From positions 1 through 64,000 of the forward strand of contig JAUCBJ010004176.1 of assembly GCA_032718475.1 (NCBI GenBank): a stretch of 64,000 nt of DNA, read 5' to 3'. The DNA comes from Nemertoderma westbladi (Eukaryota > Xenacoelomorpha > Nemertodermatida > Nemertodermatidae). Shown here piece by piece: positions 1-15,000 of this stretch. Each line of letters opens with the position of its first letter. Within the stretch, counting starts at the first letter, position 1. The position numbers and the translations under genes were made by a program. Below the pieces are notes generated by a model, which was not told the origin of the DNA, did no database searches, and was given only the letters and a program-made list of their open reading frames with translations.

Positions 1-37
1 TGCGCTTAAGCTCTTTCTCAACTTTATCCTTTCTTTT
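1..37 (-). CDS. RPGR: RPGR exon 14, cut by window edge
   Basis: After a ttttctacag acceptor the sequence encodes KRKDKVEKELKR and continues outside the window. Phase 0 fits exon 13. The gene's stop codon is not in view. Confidence 0.5.
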
Positions 38-3000
38 CTGTAGAAAAAAATAGATCTTTGCAATTCAAGGATATCACAATGTAGATTGTTTGTGATACGG
101 AAAGTATCAGTATCATGTCTGAAGCCGATCACCTACCATGGGTTATTGGATTACAATAAAATCATAATTAAAATTTTAAAATCATAAAACACAAAAACAG
201 AACATAATTACTAACCTTTTCTTTCTTCTTTTTATCTGATTTCTTCTCCGCAGAATGTTCATCTACCTCCTTATCAGAATAATCACTTTCATTATCATCA
301 TCCTCCTACAAAAATCCAATCCATTACACGGGAACGGGAAGTTACATTGGGGAGGATTGAACAAATAAAAATATCATAAAAACAATTATAGAACTCCGAT
401 AAAGGAGATATCACCTTAAATAATTATTATTATGTACAAAAAAATAATAATTTAGTATTATTTATAATTTTTTTTAAAATAAATAATTAATTAAAGAGAT
501 AAAATCACTTTCCTGTTCATAACTTTGTAAGAAGTTTGTTCTGAACCTCACAAAGCTTTCCGAACCTTACTGGAGCGATATAGATATGCAGAAAAGTCGC
601 CAAACTAGTACTTTTATTTTTCAAAAAATAAAGTTTCTCAAAACCCAAAATTGAGAGCGAGTATTGTCAGAGCTTAAATATAATATGGAAAAAATATAAA
701 CCGCTTACATGTCAATTTGCTTGTAACGATTAATTATTTCAATACATTTTATAGGATAATTTGTGACAGGCGTGAGAAATTTCCTGTGACCCACAATGCA
801 AATGTTATGAGAACCAGATTACAGGCGGGGTTTCATGCGGACAGTTTTTATGGTACGAATGACGCTGACAAACACACATTGTAAGCGCTGCGTTGACTAT
901 TTTACAACGCAACGCGATTTAAGAACTGTTATTTTTGCACTGGGGTACCAATTTCAGGTTTATTATGCAATGCTATTGGTTATAACGCTGGTTACAGGAG
1001 GGGACAGTTTATGGTTTTCTGTCTCGATCCGTGACCTATTAATATATGGGGCCAAATATCATGTGATTGAAGGTAAATAGACTGTAGGGTGTTGTACCGC
1101 GGTAATGTGTAATATGTGTAATAAATGTAATCCTGGTTATATTTGAATTATTTAATTTGTTTAACTTGTTTTCTTGAATTTAACAACATTCTTTATTAGG
1201 GTATTTAGATTCAAAATTCTGAAATTCTAGAACATAAACATAAACGCCCCCACCCGAACCACACAATTAGCATCTTAAACAGCTTCACCGAATAAACGCC
1301 TCCCCAATTAGCAATTTCTAAACTTAAAACGCCCGGGCTCTTTTTTCGAAGAAAATACGGTATGTTTACAGTCTTATAGTTTAGCAAACACGGTAACCTA
1401 GATTCCTGACGAAATATCTACCTGTAACATTTTATTTCATGAAATTTAATTTTGTAGAAATGGAATTAGACTGTCATTGTCTCACTTTTTGGTATATTTT
1501 GGCCACTTTTCTGTGTATTGTGCCTTCTGATTCCACTAACCTTACTACTTTTATCAGTCTTACTTTTCTTCTTCTTCCCCTTCTTTTCGGTTTTAGATTT
1601 CTGAAAAGAAATTAAAATAAAATGAAAAAAAATAATCAAAAATTGAAACAAATATTTTTACTCCGCTGGTTTCAACAACGACACGTTAAGTTGTATATAT
1701 AGAGCTGGCCCCCACTGTTGTTTATCAATAAATTAATGGAAAGGAACTGGTTACATTTATTCAAACCAAAACAATAAACGAGAGCACAAGTTATCATATA
1801 ATTTCTGACCAACTGGCATTTCCGTCGCCCATGATGGAGTGAGTTCAATATTTTACCTGCGTAAAGGTCCATCTGTCTGTACCCCCAATTATTTCCTTAT
1901 TAATGCCGTTTTAAAGAATTGTGAAACATAATTTATATAATTCAATGCGATTCTTAAAATTGTTTTGAATCCAAAACTCGGCTAGGACGAGTAACGTGAT
2001 AAAGCCGCCGTTTGGGGAAAAACTTAGAGATCAGATGAAGACGATCAGCTGCTACCAGATCACCTACAATACCAGTGTAAACCAGTAGACATCGCAAGCA
2101 GATGTTAATGAACCAGATGGAACAAACAAAGTCATAATGTAAATAATTCACCGTAAAACATGAATATTATCAATTAAATAAGAAGATGCGCAGTGATCCC
2201 CACCTTGGGTTCTTTTTCTTCGGTTTTATCCTCAAGTATATCGCTCGTATTTTCAGCTACATCATCAGCTTTATTCACAACGTCTGAAAGAATTTGCGAT
2301 ATAGTTAAATAAACAAACGTAAGAAATTAAAATATAAGGGTGCGAACCTATCTCATACTGAGTATTTTTTAAAAACTAAACAATGGATAAAAATAATGTA
2401 TAAGTATGATAATATTCAAAACTTATGTTCATTCATACACATTTATAAACACACAACCAATATTATACATTTTGAAAGGATGTCTAACCATATAAAGATA
2501 ATGTTAGTTTAACCTACATATTGCCAATGCGGTAGCAAAGTGAACTGTTCACTGTTAGTGAGCACTACAACAAACATAATTAAAATTTAAGGAATATGAA
2601 AAGAAAAACAAATTGTGTCAGCGAGTAAGTAGAGAGTATAAGTAAATATTAAGTTTTGCTTACCAAAATGTAGACGGCGGGACACACAGTAAAGTAGTAT
2701 ATTAATAAAATTTTCAATAGCTGCATGGAGTTTTGCAACTTCATGGTGTAAAATGCCACGCAGTGCAATACGCGACAGCTAAATACCTGAATTTCGGTTA
2801 ACTGTCTATCTCTATAGACGGCATGTGACATTGCCACCACAGAAGAAATCTGTGCTGGATTTTCAACAAAATGCGCCGCAACAAATCCCTATCACCCAAG
2901 ACTTTCGCGAGATTATCCGCATCTTCTCGATCAGTGCCCTTTAAATCCGTCTCAAAAAACCCCTTCACCTAAAAAAAACGTTTTTAGGTCTTTCGAGAAT

Positions 3001-6000
3001 GATCTCCATGATCCGAAGTAGCAGAAATCACCGGCATGCTTTGCTTAGCACACCGTCCGTAGAGGTTATCCTCATACGGTCAGACATTACCTTATTTCTG
3101 GTACAATAATACGTCTCTATGGTAAAAGGTAACATTTGAAGCACCACATTCAAAGCAAAGTGATTGGACTCACCTTGTCTATCACATGAATGACTATAGT
3201 TGTCATCAATATGATTATATTTACAAATTAGTTTCAAACAGTTGGTAAAAATAATATACAAAAGTATGTCTAAATGTCTAATAATATACAAAAACACCCC
3301 ATCTAACAGTAAGCTGCATGCATTGGCCACTGGCCAGGCCATTCGCGAAAATCGTTCAAAACAATAGTAAGAAGGAAAATAGAGAAAAAAACAATAAAGC
3401 GGAATGTTAAACAATATTTTTAGTGCACCAAAAACGGGGCTTGTTGTCTTGGTTACCTGGATCTTTTTCATCATCATCTTTAATTTTTCCTGATTTTTTC
3501 TTCTTTTCTTTTCTCTCTTCATCTTTCTCCTTTTTATCTTGCTCTTTCTCCTTTTTCTCTTGCTCTTTCTCCTTTTTCTCTTGCTCTTTGCGTTTCTTTT
3601 CTTCCTCTTTTTCTTTCTGTTTTCTCTGCTTCTCTTCCTCCTTTAACTTTTTCTTCTCTTCTTTACTAAGTTTTTTATTTTCCGATTTCTCAACCTCGCT
3701 GCCGCTATCATCCTCGTTGTCCTCCGACTTTTTAGATTTCTTCTTCTTATGTTTTACTTTCTTTGATTTACTTTTCGACTCAACATTCTCATCATCCTTA
3801 CCAACTTCCTTCTCGCTCTCACTGGCGAGTTCCGCAATCTGCTTTGTCTCATCCTCATCATCATCAACCTGTTTGGATTCATCATCAACACCATCACGCA
3901 ATTCTCTCTGGGGCTCCACGTCTCCCAGACAATCCACTGGACCATCCGCATCTCTGAGAGGGACCTCGCCGTTCGCCAAGGTATTCACCAATGTTCCTGG
4001 TAGAGGAACCAAGAACAACCAAAAGGTCAACTTTCTTTACCCAATAATTAATTCACGATTACATAACAAGTAACAACTATTATTAATACATCTATATACC
4101 ATTTAATTAACATATTTTTGAGTATTTTCAATAATTAACAACAATTAATTTGGGATAGAAGGGATAGGTTATTATCAGAAACAATTAATAATTGACAGGG
4201 GCAATGACATTCATTGTTAAAGGACAAAGAAACGTTTAACATTTATACGACGAATTTTAAAACATTTACATGGCGGCGGTTCTACATAATCAAAATTACC
4301 AATTATTGGGTGTTCTACTTAATCAACATTACCAATTATTGGGTGTTCTACTTAATCATTACCAATTATTGGGTGTTCTACTTAATAAAACAACTTACCA
4401 ATTATTGGGTGTTCTACTTAATCAACATTACCAATTATTGGGTGTTCTACTTAATCAATACCAATTATTGGGTGTTCTACTTAATCATTACCAATTATTG
4501 GGTGTTCTACTTAATCATTACCAATTATTGGGTGTTCTACTTAATCAACATTACCAATTATTGGGTGTTCTACTTAATCATTACCAATTATTGGGTGTTC
4601 TACTTAATAAAACAACTTACCAATTATTGGGTGTTCTACTTAATAAACATTACCAATTATTGGGTGTTCTACTTAATCATTACCAATTATTGGGTGTTCT
4701 ACTTAATCATTACCAATTATTGGGTGTTCTACTTAATAAACACTTACCAATTGGGTGTTCTACTTAATCAACATTACCAATTATTGGGTGTTCTACTTAA
4801 TCAATACCAATTATTGGGTGTTCTACTTAATAAACACTTACCAATTAGGTGTTCTACTTAATCAACATTACCAATTATTGGGTGTTCTCTTAATCAACAT
4901 TACCAATTATTGGGTGTTCTACTTAATAAACACTTACCAATTGGGTGTTCTACTTAATCAACATTACCAATTATTGGGTGTTCTACTTAATAAACACGTA
5001 CCAATTGGGTGTTCTACTTAATCAACATTACCAATTATTGGGTGTTCTACTTAATAAACACTTACCAATTGGGTGTTCTACTTAATAAACACTTACCAAT
5101 TGGGTGTTCTACTTAATAAACACTTACCAATTGGGTGTTCTACTTAATAAACACGTACCAATTGGGTGTTTTACTTAATCAACATTACCAATTATTGGGT
5201 GTTCTACTTAATAAACACTTACCAATTGGGTGTTCTACTTAATAAACACTTACCAATTGGGTGTTCTACGTAATAAACACTTGCCAATTCCGTGTTCTAC
5301 TTAATAAACACTTAACAATTGGGTGTTCTACTTAATAAACACTTACCAATTGGGTGTTCTACTTAATAAACACTTACCAATTGGGTGTTCTACTTAATAA
5401 ACACTTACCAATTGGGTGTTCTACTTAATAAACACTTACCAATTGGGTGTTCTACTTAATAAACACTTACCAATTGGGTGTTCTACTTAATAAACACTTA
5501 CCAATTGGGTGTTCTACTTAATAAACACTTACCAATTGGGTGTGCTACTTAATCAACATTACCAATTATTGGGTGTTATACTTAATAAACATTTACAAAT
5601 TGGGTGTTCTATTTAATAAACACTTACCAATTGGGTGTTCTACTTAATAAACATTTACCAATTGGGTGTTCTACTTAATAAACACTTACCAATTGGGTGT
5701 TCTACTTAATAAACACTTACCAATTGGGTGTTCTACTTAATAAACACTTACCATTTGGGTGTTCTACTTAATAAACACTTACCAATTGGGTGTTCTACTT
5801 AATAAACACTTACCAATTGGGTGTTCTACTTAATAAACACTTACAAATTGGGTGTTCTATTTAATAAACACTTACCAATTGGGTGTTCTACTTAATAAAC
5901 ACTTACCAATTGGGTGTTCTACTTAATAAACACTTACCAATTGGGTGTTATACTTAATAAACACTTACCAATTGGGTGTTCTACTTAATAAACACTTACC

Positions 6001-9000
6001 AATTGGATGTTCTACTTAATAAACACTTATCAATTGGGTGTTCTACTTAAGAAACACTTTCCAATTGGGTGTTCTACTTAATAAACATTTACCAATTGGG
6101 TGTTATACTTAATAAACACTTACCAATTGGGTGTTCTACTTAATAAACACTTACCAATTGGGTGTTATACTTAATAAACACTTACCAATTGGGTGTTCTA
6201 CTTAATAAACACTTACCAATTGGATGTTCTACTTAATAAACACTTACCAATTGGATGTTCTACTTAATAAACACTTATCAATTGGGTGTTCTACTTAAGA
6301 AACACTTTCCAATTGGGTGTTCTACTTTATAAACACTTACCAATTGGGTGTTCTACTTAATAAACACTTACCAATTGGGTGTTCTACTTAATAAACACTT
6401 ACCAATTGGGTGTTCTATTTAATAAACACTTACCAATTGGGTGTTCTACTTAATAAACACTTACCAATTGGGTGTTCTACTTAATAAACATTTACCAATT
6501 GGGTGTTATACTTAATAAACACTTACCAATTGGGTGTTCTACTTAATAAACACTTACCAATTGGGTGTTCTACTTAATAAACATTTACCAATTGGGTGTT
6601 ATACTTAATAAACACTTACCAATTGGGTGTTCTACTTAATAAACACTTACCAATTGGGTGTTCTACTTAATAAACAGTTACCAATTGGGTGTTCTACTTA
6701 ATAAACACTTACCAATTGGGTGTTCTACTTAATAAACACTTACCAATTGGGTGTTATACTTAATAAACACTTACCAATTGGGTGTTCTACTTAATAAACA
6801 CTTACCAATTGGGTGTTCTACTTAATAAACACTTACCAATTGGGTGTTCTACTTAATAAACACTTACCAATTGGGTGTTATACTTAATAAACACTTTACC
6901 AATTGGGTGTTCTACTTAATAAACACTTACCAATTGGATGTTCTACTTAATAAACAGTTACCAATTGGGTGTTCTACTTAATAAACACTTACCAACTGGG
7001 TGTTCTACTTAATAAACACTTACCAATTGGGTGTTATACTTAATAAACACTTACCAATTGGGTGTTCTACTTAATAAACACTTACCAATTGGGTGTTCTA
7101 CTTAATAAACACTTACCAATTGGGTGTTCTACTTAATAAACACTTACCAATTGGGTGTTATACTTAATAAACACTTACCAATTGGGTGTTCTACTTAATA
7201 AACACTTACCAATTGGGTGTTCTACTTAATAAACAGTTACCAATTGGGTGTTCTACTTAATAAACACTTACCAATTGGGTGTTCTACTTAATAAACACTT
7301 ACCAACTGGGTGTTCTACTTAATAAACACTTACCAATTGGGTGTTATACTTAATAAACACTTACCAATTGGGTGTTATACTTAATAAACACTTACCAATT
7401 GGGTGTTCTACTTAATAAACACTTACCAATTGGGTGTTCTACTTAATAAACAGTTACCAATTGGGTGTTCTACTTAATAAACACTTACCAACTGGGTGTT
7501 CTACTTAATAAACACTTACCAATTGGGTGTTATACTTAATAAACACTTACCAATTGGGTGTTCTACTTAATAAACACTTACCAATTGGGTGTTCTACTTA
7601 ATAAACACTTACCAATTGGGTGTTCTACTTAATAAACACTTACCAATTGGGTGTTATACTTAATAAACACTTTACCAATTGGGTGTTCTACTTAATAAAC
7701 ACTTACCAATTGGATGTTCTACTTAATAAACACTTATCAATTGGGTGTTCTACTTAAGAAACACTTACCAATTGGGTTTTCTACTTAATAAACACTTACC
7801 AATTGGGTGTTCTACTTAATAAACACTTACCAATAACCTTATCATTATCTTCGGCGACGATATCTGTGACGTCACCGACTCCATCAACTCCTTCTTCCGA
7901 GCTTTGTTTCTGTTGTTTCTCCTCTAATCTTTTTTTTCTTCTAAACGATTCTTTCGGTTTCATTTTCTCGATAGTCCCAGATCGAGAAAAATGAGTCTGA
8001 AAATTAAATAAATAAATATAAATCAAGATGTAAATATTTAGGAACCGTAGGTTGCTTGTCACAAGTCAGCACTGAAAGGAATCTGTGTTGATTGAATGAA
8101 TGAGTGAGTGAGTTATCAAATTCAAACCGGCTCTAACGATTTTACAAATATTTTCAAAACTGGTAGATACCCTAAATCTAAGGTCACTCACAAATGTTCA
8201 GACTCAGGAAGTCAGGTGTCTAGCAATGGGATGCTCCAATTATTGGCGAATATTGAACTTCAACGCCGCTAGGTACATCTCGCACAATATATTCGGGACA
8301 CATTACGAGGGTCGAGATAAACTAATTACTTATAAAAAATCTGCTACATTTTCGGAACAAACACGGCAACTGCGATGAGTAAAAGAAGAATCTAATATAA
8401 TAGGGCAAAGAAATTTAGGCGATTGCGTCATGTTTATTTTTCACAATGATAATTAATTATTAAGCATTGAACGTAGGCTCTACCTACTTTACTAAGTAAA
8501 TTTGTTTTTGCCATGTACTTAGGTTATTAGTAGAGTAACACTCACAACATCTTACAACATCTGTTGTAGCCTTCTAACACTGATGCGGTGGTACCTTAAC
8601 ATCGGATCGAGGCGTGTCTATATAGCGATTCACAGTTAAAACACACAGATTGACTAGGGTGGGTGGTAGTGGATTGGGCTCTGAGTCTATCAGATAGGGG
8701 GGGGGGGGGGGGGGGGGGGGGGGGGAAACTGGACGCGATAAAAATTCATCCCTCTCCTGGGGAAATTGGACTCAAGTAACAGCTGATTACTATCAAAAAT
8801 AAAACTGTAACCTGTTCTATTGTGTTTAGTTTATTGTTTTGGTTAAAATATTGTGCCACTGTAACCTGCTCCTTTCCCTAAATTGAGAATTTAACATTGA
8901 GGCGGGTTATTAATTCGCCAAGGCGGGTTTTGCGTCGAGTTTCCCCCCGCCTGTCTCGAGTCTATAGAGCAGCCTGGTGTAGCTTGGGATGAATGTAACG

Positions 9001-12000
9001 GAATTTAACACGGGGCTGTTTGTGGCTAATAGTGCGGCTCAGATTTGCATAATTTGAGATACTTTAACCAATATATAATAATTGATGACTTCCAAAAAAA
9101 TAGAAATACAAGAATCGTAAAAAATGTTGAAAAAATGTGTAGGAGATAGAGAATATCTGATAAACGATATGAGAACCTGCGTAGTTACCCGGACCACACG
9201 AACTCACCACATTAAATAGATCCATTGTGAACCTGCGTAGTTACCCGGACCACACGAACTCACCATATTAAATAGATCCACTGTGAACCTGCGTAGTTAC
9301 CCGGACCACACGAACTCACCACATTAAATAGATCCACTGTGAACCTGCGTAGTTACTCGGACCACACGAACTCACCACATTAAATAGATCCACTGTGAAC
9401 CTGCGTAGTTACCCGGACCACACGAACTCACCACATTAAATAAATCCACTGTGAACCTGCGTAGTTACCCGGACCACACGAACTCACCACATTAAATAGA
9501 TCCACTGTGAACCTGCGTAGTTACCCGGACCACACGAACTCACCACATTAAATAGATCCACTGTGAACCTGCGTAGTTACCCGGACCACACGAACTCACC
9601 ACATTAAATAGATCCATTGTGAACCTGCGTAGTTACCCGGACCACACGAACTCACCATATTAAATAGATCCACTGTGAACCTGCGTAGTTACCCGGACCA
9701 CACGAACTCACCACATTAAATAGATCCACTGTGAACCTGCGTAGTTACCCGGACCACACGAACTCACCACATTAAATAGATCCATTGTGAACCTGCGTTG
9801 TTACCCGGACCACACGAACTCACCACATTAAATAGATCCATTGTGAACCTGCGTAGTTACCCGGACCACACGAACTCACCACATTAAATAGATCCACTGT
9901 GAACCTGCGTAGTTACCCGGACCACACGAACTCACCACATTAAATAGATCCACTGTGAACCTGCGCAGTTACCGGGACCAAACGAACTCACCATATTAAA
10001 CAGATCCACTGTGAACCTGCGTAGTTACCCGGACCACACGAACTCACCACATTAAATAGATCCACTGTGAACCTGCGTAGTTACCCGGACCACACGAACT
10101 CACCACATTAAATAGATCCATTGTGAACCTGCGTAGTTACCCGGACCACACGAACTCACCACATTAAATAGATCCATTGTGAACCTGCGTAGTTACCCGG
10201 ACCACACGAACTCACCACATTAAATAGATCCACTGTGAACCTGCGTAGTTACCCGGACCACACGAACTCACCACATTAAATAGATCCACTGTAAACCTGC
10301 GTAGTTACCCGGACCACACGAACTCACCACATTAAATAGATCCATTGTGAACCTGCGTAGTTACCCGGACCACACGAACTCACCACATTAAATAGATCCA
10401 CTGTGAACCTGCGTAGTTACCCGGACCACACGAACTCACCACATTAAATAAATCCACTGTGAACCTGCGTAGTTACCCGGACCACACGAACTCACCACAT
10501 TAAATAGATCCACTGTGAACCTGCGTAGTTACCCGGACCACACGAACTCACCACATTAAATAGATCCATTGTGAACCTGCGTTGTTACCCGGACCACACG
10601 AACTCACCACATTAAATAGATCCATTGTGAACCTGCGTAGTTACCCGGACCACACGAACTCACCACATTAAATAGATCCACTGTGAACCTGCGTAGTTAC
10701 CCGGACCACACGAACTCACCACATTAAATAGATCCACTGTGAACCTGCGCAGTTACCGGGACCAAACGAACTCACCATATTAAACAGATCCACTGTGAAC
10801 CTGCGTAGTTACCCGGACCACACGAACTCACCACATTAAATAGATCCACTGTGAACCTGCGTAGTTACCCGGACCACACGAACTCACCACATTAAATAGA
10901 TCCATTGTGAACCTGCGTAGTTACCCGGACCACACGAACTCACCACATTAAATAGATCCATTGTGAACCTGCGTAGTTACCCGGACCACACGAACTCACC
11001 ACATTAAATAGATCCACTGTGAACCTGCGTAGTTACCCGGACCACACGAACTCACCACATTAAATAGATCCACTGTAAACCTGCGTAGTTACCCGGACCA
11101 CACGAACTCACCACATTAAATAGATCCATTGTGAACCTGCGTAGTTACCCGGACCACACGAACTCACCACATTAAATAGATCCACTGTGAACCTGCGTAG
11201 TTACCCGGACCACACGAACTCACCACATTAAATAAATCCACTGTGAACCTGCGTAGTTACCCGGACCACACGAACTCACCACATTAAATAGATCCACTGT
11301 GAACCTGCGTAGTTACCCGGACCACACGAACTCACCACATTAAATAGATCCATTGTGAACCTGCGTTGTTACCCGGACCACACGAACTCACCACATTAAA
11401 TAGATCCATTGTGAACCTGCGTAGTTACCCGGACCACACGAACTCACCACATTAAATAGATCCACTGTGAACCTGCGTAGTTACCCGGACCACACGAACT
11501 CACCACATTAAATAGATCCACTGTGAACCTGCGCAGTTACCGGGACCAAACGAACTCACCATATTAAACAGATCCACTGTGAACCTGCGTAGTTACCCGG
11601 ACCACACGAACTCACCACATTAAATAGATCCACTGTGAACCTGCGTAGTTACCCGGACCACACGAACTCACCACATTAAATAGATCCATTGTGAACCTGC
11701 GTAGTTACCCGGACCACACGAACTCACCACATTAAATAGATCCACTGTGAACCTGCGTAGTTACCCGGACCACACGAACTCACCACATTAAATAGATCCC
11801 TTGTGAACCTGCGTAGTTACCCGGACCACACGAACTCACCACATTAAATAGATCCACTGTGAACCTGCGTAGTTACCCGGACCACACGAACTCACCACAT
11901 TAAATAGATCCACTGTGAACCTGCGCAGTTACCCGGAACCAAACGAACTCACCATATTAAACAGATCCACTGTGAACCTGCGTAGTTACCCGGACCACAC

Positions 12001-15000
12001 GAACTCACCACATTAAATAGATCCACTGTGAACCTGCGTAGTTACCCGGACCACACGAACTCACCACATTAAATAGATCCATTGTGAACCTGCGTAGTTA
12101 CCCGGACCACACGAACTCACCACATTAAATAGATCCACTGTGAACCTGCGTAGTTACCCGGACCACACGAACTCACCACATTAAATAGATCCATTGTGAA
12201 CCTGCGTAGTTACCCGGACCACACGAACACACCACATTAAATAGATCCACTGTGAACCTGCGTAGTTACCCGGACCACACGAACTCACCACATTAAATAG
12301 ATCCACTGTGAACCTGCGTAGTTACCCGGACCACACGAACTCACCACATTAAATAGATCCACTGTGAACCTGCGCAGTTACCCGGAACCAAACGAACTCA
12401 CCATATTAAATAGATCCACTGTGAACCTGCGTAGTTACCCGGACCACACGAACTCACCACATTAAATAGATCCACTGTGAACCTGCGTAGTTACCCGGGC
12501 CACACGAACTCACCACATTAAATAGATCCCTGTGAACCTGCGTAGTTACCCGGACCACACGAACTCACCACATTAAATAGATCCACTGTGAACCTACGTA
12601 GTTACCCGGACCACACGAACTCACCACATTAAATAGATCCCTGTGAACCTGCGTAGTTACCCGGACCACACGAACTCACCACATTAAATAGATCCACTGT
12701 GAACCTGCGTAATTACCCGGACCCCGGACCACACGAACTCACCACATTAAATAGATGCACTGTGAACCTGCGTAGTTACCCGAACCACACGAACTCACCA
12801 CATTAAATAGATCCACTGTGAACCTGCGTAGTTACCCGGACCACACGAACTCACCACATTAAATAGATCCACTGTGAACCTGCGTAGTTACCCGGACCAC
12901 ACGAACTCACCACATTAAATAGATCCATTGTGAACCTGCGTAGTTATAGTTACCCGGACCACACGAACTCACCACATTAAATTGATCCACTGTGAACCTG
13001 CGTAGTTACCCGGGCCACACGAACTCACCACATTAAATAGATCCACTGTGAACCTGCGTAGTTACCCGGACCACACGAACTCACCACCTTAAATAGATCC
13101 ACTGTGAACCTGCGTAGTTACCCGGACCACACGAACTCACCACATTAAATAGATCCACTGTGAACCTGCGTAGTTACCCGGACCACACGAACTCACCACA
13201 TTAAATAGATCCACTGTAAACCTGCGTAGTTACCAGGACCACACGAACTCACCACATTAAATAGATCCACTGTGAACCTGCGTAGTTACCCGGACCACAC
13301 GAACTCACCACATTAAATAGATCCACTGTGAACCTGCGTAGTTACCCGGACCACACGAACTCACCACATTAAATAGATCCACTGTGAACCTGCGTAATTA
13401 CCCGGACACCGGACCACACGAACTCACCCCATTAAATAGATGCACTGTGAACCTGCGTAGTTACCCGGACCACACGAACTCACCACATTAAATAGATCCA
13501 CTGTGAACCTGCGTAATTACCCGGACCCCGGACCACAAGAACTCACCACATTAAATAGATCCACTGTGAACCTGCGTAGTTACCCGGACCACACGAACCC
13601 ACCACATTAAATAGATCCACTGAGAACCTGCGTAGTTACCCGGACCACACGAACTCACCACATTAAATAGATCCACTGTGAACCTGCGCAGTTACCCGGA
13701 ACCAAACGAACTCACCATATTAAATAGATCCACTGTGAACCTGCGTAGTTACCCGGACCACACGAACTCAACACATTAAATAGATCCACTGTGAACCTGC
13801 GTAGTTACCCGGACCACACGAACTCACCACATTAAATAGATGCACTGTGAACCTGCGTAGTTACCCGGACCACACGAACTCACCACATTAAATAGATCCA
13901 CTGAGAACCTGCGTAGTTACCCGGACCACACGAACCCACCACATTAAATAGATCCACTGAGAACCTGCGTAGTTACCCGGACCACACGAACTCACCACGT
14001 TAAATAGATCCACTGTGAACCTGCGTAGTTACCCGGACCACACGAACTCACCACATTAAATAGATCCACTGTGAACCTGCGTAGTTACCCGGACCACACG
14101 AACTCACCACATTAAATAGATCCACTGTGAACCTGCGTAGTTACCCGGACCACACGAACTCACCACCTTAAATAGATCCACTGTGAACCTGCGTAGTTAC
14201 CCGGACCACACGAACTCACCACATTAAATAGATCCACTATGAACCTGCGTAGTTACCCGGACCACACGAACTCACCACATTAAATAGATCCACTGTAAAC
14301 CTGCGTAGTTACCCGGACCACACGAACTCACCACATTAAATAGATCCATTGTGAACCTGCGTAGTTACCCGGACCACACGAACTCACCACATTAAATAGA
14401 TCCACTGTGAACCTGCGTAGTTACCCGGACCACACGAACTCACCATATTAAATAGATCCACTGTGAACCTGCGTAGTTACCCGGACCACACGAACTCACC
14501 ACATTAAATAGATCCACTGTGAACCTGCGTAGTTACCCGGACCACACGAACTCACCACATTAAATAGATCCACTGTGAACCTGCGTAGTTACCCGGACCA
14601 CACGAACTCACCACATTAAATAGATCCACTGTGAACCTGCGTAATTACCCGGACACCGGACCACACGAACTCACCACATTAAATAGATCCACTGTGAAGC
14701 TGCGTAGTTACCCGGACCACACGAACCCACCACATTAAATAGATCCACTGAGAACCTGCGTAGTTACCCGGACCACACGAACTCACCACATTAAATAGAT
14801 CCACTGTGAACCTGCGCAGTTACCCGGAACCAAACGAACTCACCATATTAAATAGATCCACTGTGAACCTGCGTAGTTACCCGGACCACACGAACTCAAC
14901 ACATTAAATAGATCCACTGTGAACCTGCGTAGTTACCCGGACCACACGAACTCACCACATTAAATAGATGCACTGTGAACCTGCGTAGTTACCCGGACCA

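Noticed and set aside
3423-4073. Plus-strand Ser/Phe-rich ORF of 216 codons
   Set aside because: Antisense shadow of the Lys/Glu-rich RPGR exon 10.
4214-5021. Long open frames encoding NYWVFYLI/YQLLGVLLN repeats
   Set aside because: They are readings of the 31-bp intronic minisatellite; frame continuity follows from unit lengths and no start or domain context supports a protein.
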